Shown here in pieces: positions 56,801-64,000 of a DNA stretch of 64,000 nt; position 1 is the first letter of the stretch; every line of letters starts with the position of its first letter. Both the position numbers and the translations under genes were made by a program. This DNA comes from Pelomyxa schiedti (taxonomy: Eukaryota; Evosea; Pelobiontida; Pelomyxidae): NCBI GenBank assembly GCA_020536535.1, contig JAHLWZ010000113.1, positions 1 to 64,000 on the forward strand, given 5' to 3'. Below the pieces are notes generated by a model. The model was not told the DNA's origin and did not search any database. It saw nothing but the letters and a program-made list of their open reading frames with translations.

Positions 56801-59662
56801 AACTTTGGGGGGCAAGAATTTGATGGATATACTTCAGAAAGATTATACCACAGTTCATTAGGAGATTCGATTGGGGCAGTGAAATTGGACATGAAGTCCT
56901 CTTTTGTAATCCTACGTGGTCGTAAATCACTTGAAGATCTACATATAGGCACACAAGGCAAGTTGTTTCAAGACTTCAGGGTGAACGGTGGCTCGAGGTA
57001 CAAAAATAGTGCTTGAGAGTTCATCCATCATGAAAGAAAGTGAAGTGGAATTTTTGCAGCAGGAATGAAGCATCTCGAACAAAACATTAAGGCAATCTGA
57101 GGCATCTTCGGGCATATCTAAACGGAATGTGAATAATGTAGTAATGTTCAATGACATACCCGTGTTGATTGGTGTTTCGTGTGCAATTCGTTTAATTAAG
57201 GCTGCAGCGCCAACAATACCCATTAACTTATATTTGAAGTTAGGGTGCCCAAGTTGTTTCCTTATCAACATGCTGAAATCGCTGTGTAATAAGTCATCTT
57301 TTATAAGCTGGTTCTATAAAAGATCAATCAATACAAGAAGGGGGGTGCTCTCCTACATTTTGCCAATGGAAAGAAAGTGAACTTAATACAGAATACAATC
57401 TTCTTATTTGCACAGGCGACATATTATCGATGTGTTCAAGTACTCCTATTAAGCCTCAGGAGTGTACCCTAAAACAAGCTTCAAGGAAACCTTTGATCTG
57501 CCCAATAAATTCTCCCAATACTCCTCGAGATGTGTTCGTTAGTTCCTCTAAGGCAGAAAGAGCTGCATTGGATTCCACCGCCTGGAAAATTTAGCTTCTA
57601 TGTATTTCCTTCTGGGGCTTACATTGCATGAGGACAAATGAGTTATAAGGGCATTCAATATTTCCTGTGTTGGGCAGCATATATGAGGTGTGGAAGAATT
57701 TTAGGGAAAAGTAAAAGTACTTGACGTGCATAATGGTCACCAAATGCGGAAAAAGCACCACTATAGATAAATGATGCAAAGTCTCGTGTAGAGGAAATTG
57801 TTGCTCTCATCAAAGGTTCCGTTAGGGAAATAAGCTGAGGCATGTACCTGTTGAAAAGTAAGCTATGAATAGAGTGAAATTTAGAACTCTCACTCTAAAC
57901 AGGCATCTGGATGCTTGAATACACCTTGTGTGAAGAGTTTTTGAGTAAAATGGTTTGTGTCTATTTTGGACTTGAAAAGACTTTCGACTGCTTTACGCTG
58001 ACTAGAAACAGTGTGAATAAGGAGAAGTAAGATAATGTCAATGGAGGTGTGGTCATTCTGATAGAGGTGAGATGGTCGGATTGGTGATAACAGCTACGCA
58101 CTGGATCTGTTATGGTCTTAATGGCCTTCAGAAAAGCTTCAGAAAGGTCTTTGCTGAATCTAATACCATTGCGTATTGCTTCTGTGCATGTTTTAATATA
58201 CCACCATACCTGATGGGGAAAAACCAAGTGTGAATCTTTCATCAAGCTGGGAAGCTTTATTTTTACTGTGCAGTGAAGTTCTGAACGCGTACTCCAGTGA
58301 TGTCCTCATTTCATCAATGACCTTTTTTTTTGGATTTGGATCCATCCTTGTAAATAAAAAGCTTACCTTCTTCATTGTGGATGGTGTCACTGAGTGAAGG
58401 AGAAAGCTTATGAGTATAGCCAATTCGTCAGTGTTTACAGATCCTAGAGTTTCAATAGCACGAGACTGTACCTTTACCTGTTGGAGTAAGTGGTTAAAAA
58501 TCGGTAATGGAAGCATGCCAGGATATCGTCCGGTAAATTTAGGTTAGCCAGTGTATCTAGAACAGTTCCAGTAAATCCTGGGTGTTCGAGGAATGATTGA
58601 ACAGTATCTAAAACTTTCTAGAAAAGCCATCAGTCAAATAGTATGTACTAGAAGAAATACTGGATGTTCGCTTTCTGAGATCATGTCAGGGAGGGCACCT
58701 AGTATTTCTTTCTGCAAATCTGGAGCGCAAACTGACAGAACTTCTAGTACTTTGTTTGTAAATCTGACGAATGTCAATTCGTTTGTTTCAAGTGCTCAAT
58801 TAACCTAGCGGAATCTTCTTTGGTATCTATCCACCTCAGATGCCCTAAAATAAGTGGCACGATTGGTGTATCACTCCTGCAAGGCAAATCAGTTTTGAAA
58901 GGTCAACGAGGGGGAAATACTTTATCTCCTCTGTTAACTGTGGCAGTTTTTCCATAAGAAAATCCACCAAAGTGGGTTGAACTTGTGTAGCTGCAAGGAG
59001 AACTTTAATTAGAGAACGCCGCAAGCTCTGAAACTGAGACCTTTTAGGTGGGGAGGTGGGTGATATTTGTCAGAGAGACTTAGAACTCACGTAGAAAGAG
59101 TTGTCTCAGAAAGTGGCTCAAGAGCTTTTTCAAGCTCACCATCATCCGAAAAGAGTGTTTTCATTCCGTCAAGAAAATTTCCCAAAAGGGCTTCATTCAT
59201 CATCGAAAGATTTGAACACAAATGACGCTCGAATTTCATGGCATCTGAGACTGAATACAAGATAGGTAGGAATTTTGCTTAAGGAGGAGGGAAAACAAAC
59301 AAACCTGTATACGACTCCAACTTGTCAGAGGGCACCTTGACCCCGCTTTCGCTTAGAATCTTGAGAAATTTGACAACATTTGGCTTTGCAGCACTAGTAA
59401 TGTTTCTCTGTGACGAAGGAGGAGGCTTTGTAGCAGGCACAGATCCACCGGAACTGCGCGGCACTTGAGACTGAGCGAGCGGCGTGCCAGCAGATCTCGT
59501 TCCCGCCGCGGCCGTGCTGCTTAGTTTGACCGGCACGTTGTTTCTTGGCGTGGCCTGTGTCGACCTGGGGCCTGAATCAGTAGCACTGGATCTAGATTGT
59601 GTCGAAGATGCGGTTGCTCGCTTACTGCCATCCGCCGGTTCCTTCCCCTTGTCTCGCCTCAT
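53833..59662 (-). CDS. FANCD2: Fanconi anaemia group D2 protein (FANCD2)
   Basis: Long helical-solenoid protein in more than 20 short exons. ATG 59662 gives a Ser/Thr/Arg-rich N-terminus, then VVKFLKILSESGVKVPSDKL, which matches the FANCD2 start. Family matches in order: QPTLVDFLMEKLPQLTEE; LILGHLRWIDTKED; DLQKEILGALPDMISESEH; LAILISFLLHSVTPSTMKKV; DLSEAFLKAIKTI; LFKSKIDTNHFTQ near 57980, aligning with the monoubiquitinated Lys segment; IRKQLGHPNFKYKLMGIVGA; PHFRLLSLTLKHTSDA; LVRDVPAVKRVIERFI then LKSRNIEGEVL. The tail is acidic, then Lys-rich (KKTHKSKKRPPKE), as in other FANCD2 proteins. FANCD2 pairs with FANCI on DNA and is ubiquitinated during interstrand crosslink repair. Not every internal exon was resolved. 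Confidence 0.92.
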
Positions 59663-59856
59663 TTTCCGTTTTATTCGGTATCTATTGAGTGAATAAGAAG
59701 AGGCAGAAGGTCGTTCAGTTGACTGACACCACTGCCCCACGGAGCTTTCTGTGTACACTCTGACCACTCATTGTAGGGAGTGGGCGGTTGAAAGAGGACT
59801 TCTCAGGGGACGGTTTTCTCTGAAAAAACGGTTGTGATCATTTTCGGGGTAATTAA
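59663..59856. promoter_or_regulatory. Divergent intergenic region (194 bp)
   Basis: Separates the starts of FANCD2 (minus) and the small unknown gene at 59857 (plus); possible shared promoter. Confidence 0.4.
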
Positions 59857-60798
59857 ATGGAGGAGTACGCGTCTGAGCTGGCGAGGCTTATTGGTGAGGT
59901 GCCACGTCGGGATGACGAGAGACCCGCTTTCGTAAGGTTGAGGGACATGCGATCTCAGGTGCCAAATATGACGTCAGTTGCCTGCATGCTTTTCCCACTC
60001 GCTTTTCTCGGAGCGAACTAGCGAAAGCTTCTCATTAAATACAAAAAACAAAAAACCCCCCTTTGTGACTTCGTTCGTGTGGCGGTGCAGGTGCTGTTGG
60101 CGAGATACCCTTACGACAGTGGATATGCGTACATCGCAGCCAAAGATGGAGTGAATAAAGTAGTCGTAGACACTAAGGTTTCTTTTTTCTTTTTTCTATT
60201 TATTTGTTTTTGTTTTTCACCTTTTTCTTCTCTGGTTTTTCGTTTCTACACAGGACTGGGTGCAAGGTCTCATTGGAACGATTGACCAAACGTGTAAGAG
60301 TTTATTAGCTCGGCGCGAGTGCGTTTACGCCAGAGACCAGTTGGCTGCCATTCTCGCATTTTTCAATCACGTGAAATTGCCGGCTTTCCACGCAACAACT
60401 GTAAGTATTATGCAGTCTTCAGAAGAGGACTTTGAGCATACTGAACCAGTTGGCTCCAATCCTAGTGTTTCTTTGTGCCTACTCACTCCGCCAAGTGAGA
60501 GTGGAGAAGAACCAAAAACCGCCATATTGTCTCTGGACGGTGATGGTAATTGCCGAATTTCTGCCCCTCTTCTATGAATACTGTTAATTATAAACTAACG
60601 TTCCCAAACAACACTCTCACCCCAAACAAAACAAAACAAAACAAAACAAAACAAAACAAAACTCAACCACCAGGGATGGTAACAATTGAAGAGGAGTCAC
60701 TCAACGATTCTGACACACCATTCCACCTACACTTTTGTGAGAGCAACACTGACTCAGCAACCAACTCCCTTCCTCCAACAAACTCACGAGGCTCCTGA
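59857..60798 (+). CDS. Small unrecognised protein
   Basis: Four exons give about 210 aa: MEEYASELARLIGEVPRRDD up to MRSQ, then VLLARYPYDSGYAYIAAKDG, then DWVQGLIGTIDQTCKSLLA and CVYARDQLAAILAFFNHVKL, and an acidic tail that passes through a fourth exon (GMVTIEEESLNDSD) to the stop at 60798. Introns (about 59959-60090, 60177-60253, 60546-60673) are GT-AG and keep frame; the first uses a CAG|GTGCCA donor. The helical middle (residues about 65-115) may be a small folded domain. The acidic C-terminus is disordered. I recognise no family and assign no role. It shares a promoter region with FANCD2, which is only weak contextual evidence for a link. Confidence 0.6.
60624..60662. repeat. (AAAAC)n pentanucleotide repeat in an intron
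   Basis: About seven tandem AAAAC units just upstream of the acceptor of the last intron of the small unknown gene. Confidence 0.85.
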
Positions 60799-60911
60799 GT
60801 CTCCAGTACTCGCCAATCCTCAGTCTCTGACAACTCCCCGTACAGCATCAAAAAAAAATATTTTTTTCCCTGTTTTTTGCCCTTGATCCGACGAAAAAAA
60901 CAAGGGTGGAT

Positions 60912-63900
60912 ATGGAGCAGCACCTTGCGTCTTACATTCGGAATTTCATGTCCGGGAGCTACACTCCAGCCATCAAATCAATTGATGCAGCCATTGAGTG
61001 CCTGGTCGCTCAGTCGCAGGGCTCGGGGCTGAGGGAGCAGCAACTTGCGTCGCTGTACTGCAACAAGGCAGAGATATACAACAAGTTGGGGCTCACGAAA
61101 CACTGCGCCCAGGGGTACACAAAGGCCATCGAGAGCGACCCGGACTGCGCAGTTGCTTACCTGAGACTGGGCGATCTGATGCTCAAATCTGGTAAGGCCA
61201 GCGAGGCGGCAGATCTGTACTCCAGGGGGGCGATGTCTAGATTTGGACTCTTGAGTGACGTGTGTGTGTTCGTCTCGCTGACCGAGAGGCTCAGGCACAT
61301 CGAATCTCTGGGATCTCCCGGTCAATCTGAGACTGGGGAAGTTCCCGTCGTTGCTCCTCAGCCTCCTTCCGCCTCAGTTTCGTCATCTTCGTCGTCCTCT
61401 GGGTCTCCGAACCAGATTCGGGTTGTGGAATCTCCAAAAGTGGCCGTTGGAGCTCCCCGAGATGCCATGCCAGTTTCGTCAACATCAACGCCAACGGTTC
61501 AACCTCGGTTTTCGCTGAACAAGCAACGGCCGGAACCCGAAGATACGATATCTGCTGTTGCCAATGTGTCTGTTGCCGCTGCCCACGTTGCTGAACGAGG
61601 ATTGGTGCAACATGGTACTACTCGATTCATTCACGGCACAATTCCTCTGTATTTAGAAGTGTATATTCATTCGTAAATATGGATGAGAAACCGTTCCATT
61701 CAAGTAATTCATAGGTGTGGGGAATGCTGAAGTGGACAGGAAAATAGCATTGGGTTACCTTCAAGTAAACACTGGAAAACTGGCTGAAGGGATCGAGATA
61801 TTCAATCACCTCCTGGACTTAAATCCTCACATTGTTGCAGCCTATCTTGGAAGAGGCACTGCAATGGCCCTTGCTGGTGATATTAAGGGAGCTCTCCGAG
61901 ATTTCGTATCGGCTATCGACGAGAATCCGAAGTGTAGTGATGCTTACGTTCGGAAGTAACGTCTCCTTTACCGCCTTTTTGAAGCTCATCTATATTAAAG
62001 AGGACAAGCACTGTCCGCTCTTGGTGAAGATAAACAAGCACTCGAATCGATTACACAAGCAGTTGAGATTTTAGCACGGTCCGGCCCGCCAGAGCAAATA
62101 GTCGAACCTCTGCAACAACGTGGACTACTGTTACTAAAAATGCATAATTATACACGTGCTATGCAAGATTTCAAGCAAATCCTTGCCATACAACCTGGGA
62201 GACCAGGCACATGGAACAACTTGGGGATGTGCCTAGCAACAATTGGTTCACCTAGACTTTCTATTGATGCACATGCGAGGGCAGTGGCGTTTGACCCCCA
62301 CTACAGAGAAGCATGGAGCAACATCTCCCAAGCCTGGAAGGAGTTAGGTGTCTTTAAGAAGGCAGCTCAGACATTAGATCAGGCCTTGGAGGCAAGTCCT
62401 TCATACTCTCACGCTCATTACATGTGGGGAATGTTGTGCCATGGCTCCGGCCAGCATTCTCTGGCAATACCACATTTTGACCGCGCGATTTCATGCAACT
62501 CATCGAGTGAGGACCAAGAAGGGATAAGAGGAGGAAACTCTCTTTTGGACTCTCTGCAAATGCGTGGGGTTACCTATCATGCACTGGGGTTGTTTAGGAA
62601 GGCAGTTAGCGATTACGATGCTGTTGTTAAAGTTAGCCCATTTCATGTTGCATGGTATCATAGGGAGTGTGCGCTCTACCTTGCCTCACAGCTTGATACG
62701 CCGCTAGACAAATTTGATTTCGATGCTGGTATGGACCCTTATTTCAAAGAAGCCTGGTGTAAACGACACCACCCTGCCACGCTCAGTAAGTACAATCACC
62801 AGTCCCCCACAATTTTGAATAAAGTACCCGATGTAACGCCATATACTCCTGATTATACCGCCGTACCTCAAGTTGCTGAGCTTGTTCACACCGCCGCAGT
62901 TCTTGGCAGAGCACTGCAGTACAACTCACCAGGATTTCTCCCCAATATCCGACAGTATGCCACTCTGGGTATTGGTGCTCTTAGCACAGCACAGTGGATT
63001 AGGCAGCAAACAGCACCAGTTGTGAGCTCAAGTTGTAAGTGGAGGAATATGTATAGTATAGCATCCAAGTGGAGGCAAATTTCTGAACCAAATGACTCTA
63101 CTTGGTGGGTGGACATGCTTTCACCGGAACAATTCGAAGAAGGATTCGGGTCAACGACCCCCATAATAACTGGCCAAACAAATGTGGTGCGGTACTACCC
63201 TCAATTTGAGAGGGCTTTTGGAATTGTAAAAGCTGCATTATGCTCCCCAACATCTCTTAACACACCACCTGGAATAGTTCCCGATGAAATAATGCTAGCC
63301 AAAGATTGTTCTGACCTCTGGAAGCTCGTTCAACACGATTTCTGGATTGTCACACCTTGTAAGAGTATGTGCTCGCCAGGACGAATTCTGGAAGGCACGA
63401 GACTAACACTCCAAGCAAGTCCACCTGAAGGATTTGAGTTCACAATAAGGACACCCGGAACCCCGCCACGCTGGAAGTTATATGATGAAGAACTATCCTA
63501 TGCGTTCCAAAAATTTGTCCAGTGCTTCCAGAAGGTAATTCAAGAGAGGCAGGATACACCCACGCCACCTCCAACCCCAAATCCAGTTAATACTAGTACG
63601 TACACTCCCGCTGAGATTGCAACAATAGACGCTGCTCTGATCCTGTCATTTTATTGGTATAACTTCATGCCTCTCAGTAGAGGAACCGCAGCGGTTGGTT
63701 ACGTTTGCTTGCATGCCATGCTGCTATCTATAGGCTTCCGGCTTTCAGCAAGAGGAACGCCGCCAAATTTACAAGTTGATTGGGATGCTATCCTCGGGTC
63801 TGATCCGCTAGAATTTGTGGAGACACAAAAGAAGTGGATTTTGAAGTCATTGATAAAGGTTGATCCGGAACAGGTCCAAGCACTACCAATCAAACAAACC

Positions 63901-64000
63901 TGCGCAAGTGTGCGCGGCGCTGTAGCATTCCTCAATGCGACGTGTATCAGGGAATCCAACCTTGTAGAAGACTATGAAATGTGGGAAGACACCACCAACA
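60912..64000 (+). CDS. SRFR1/TTC13-family TPR protein (3' end outside window)
   Basis: ATG 60912. The N-terminus has TPR motifs (SLYCNKAEIYNKLGLTKHCA; AVAYLRLGDLMLKSGKASEA), a Ser-rich linker, then a second TPR array after an intron near 61617-61713: KIALGYLQVNTGKLAEGIEI, AYLGRGTAMALAGDIKGAL, ALGEDKQALESITQAVEIL, TWNNLGMCLATIGSPRLSI, AWSNISQAWKELGVFKKAA, MRGVTYHALGLFRKAVSDY. The C-terminal region is what identifies the family: WRNMYSIASKWRQISEPND, SPEQFEEGFGSTTPII, VVRYYPQFERAFGIVK, HDFWIVTPC, LEGTRLTL, FTIRTPGTPPRWKLYDEEL, SFYWYNFMPLSRGTAAVGYV and LQVDWDAILGSDPLEFVE. In plants SRFR1 is a negative regulator of effector-triggered immunity, and animal TTC13 is little studied; the role here is unknown. 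From about 61980 to the edge the frame is one long exon. The window cuts it before the stop. Confidence 0.92.

Noticed and set aside
60624-60662. AAAAC array as a CRISPR-like or telomere-like repeat
   Set aside because: It is a simple pentanucleotide microsatellite of about 40 bp within an intron, with no spacers and no chromosome-end context.
1-64000. tRNA, rRNA, transposon or viral insertions
   Set aside because: I scanned the intergenic stretches for B-box-like motifs, terminal repeats and integrase or reverse-transcriptase motifs and found none that I could support. A tRNAscan or RepeatMasker run would be decisive.

Overview
This is nuclear DNA from a compact, intron-dense eukaryotic microbe. 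Introns are mostly 35-65 nt, GT-AG, often with a CTAAC/CTAAT-like branch site a few bases before the acceptor. The gene content (a DOCK exchange factor with DHR-1/DHR-2, a large transmembrane TKL-type receptor kinase, many ankyrin fusions, FANCD2, an SRFR1/TTC13 protein) and the Ser/Pro/Thr-rich low-complexity tracts suggest an amoebozoan protist. Archamoebae such as Pelomyxa are possible, but this placement is an inference. I see no plasmid, viral, transposon, CRISPR, rRNA or tRNA features.

Layout, left to right (+ and - are strands). 0-9 kb: disordered coiled-coil protein (-), putative nuclear protein (+), 6-phosphogluconate dehydrogenase (+), VWA-domain protein (-). 9-22.7 kb: ZIP metal transporter (-), membrane-anchored beta-lactamase-like hydrolase (-), NUDT16-like Nudix hydrolase (+), Ser/Pro-rich GTPase with a zinc ribbon (+), ankyrin-type protein with a second P-loop GTPase (+), DUF1152 protein (-), acidic F-box protein with a zinc ribbon (+). 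22.8-40 kb: ankyrin-BTB-bromodomain-NET fusion (-), laminin-G/EF-hand protein (-), C1-DOCK RhoGEF (+), ankyrin-metallophosphoesterase fusion (-). 40-54 kb: GPI-anchored-looking LRR surface protein (+), receptor kinase (-), Sel1-repeat protein (+), ankyrin-SH3 protein (+). 54-64 kb: FANCD2 (-), an unknown small protein (+), and an SRFR1/TTC13 TPR protein that runs off the right edge.

The genes do not form a pathway. Recurrent themes are signalling and surface sensing (DOCK, receptor kinase, LRR protein, EF-hand/LamG, GTPases) and chromatin or DNA repair (BET-like protein, FANCD2). Several gene pairs are divergent, with start codons only 30-200 bp apart and often GC-rich first exons, so shared bidirectional promoters look common. 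Splice structures were derived by hand from reading frame, splice dinucleotides and family patterns. Outer boundaries are more reliable than every internal junction.
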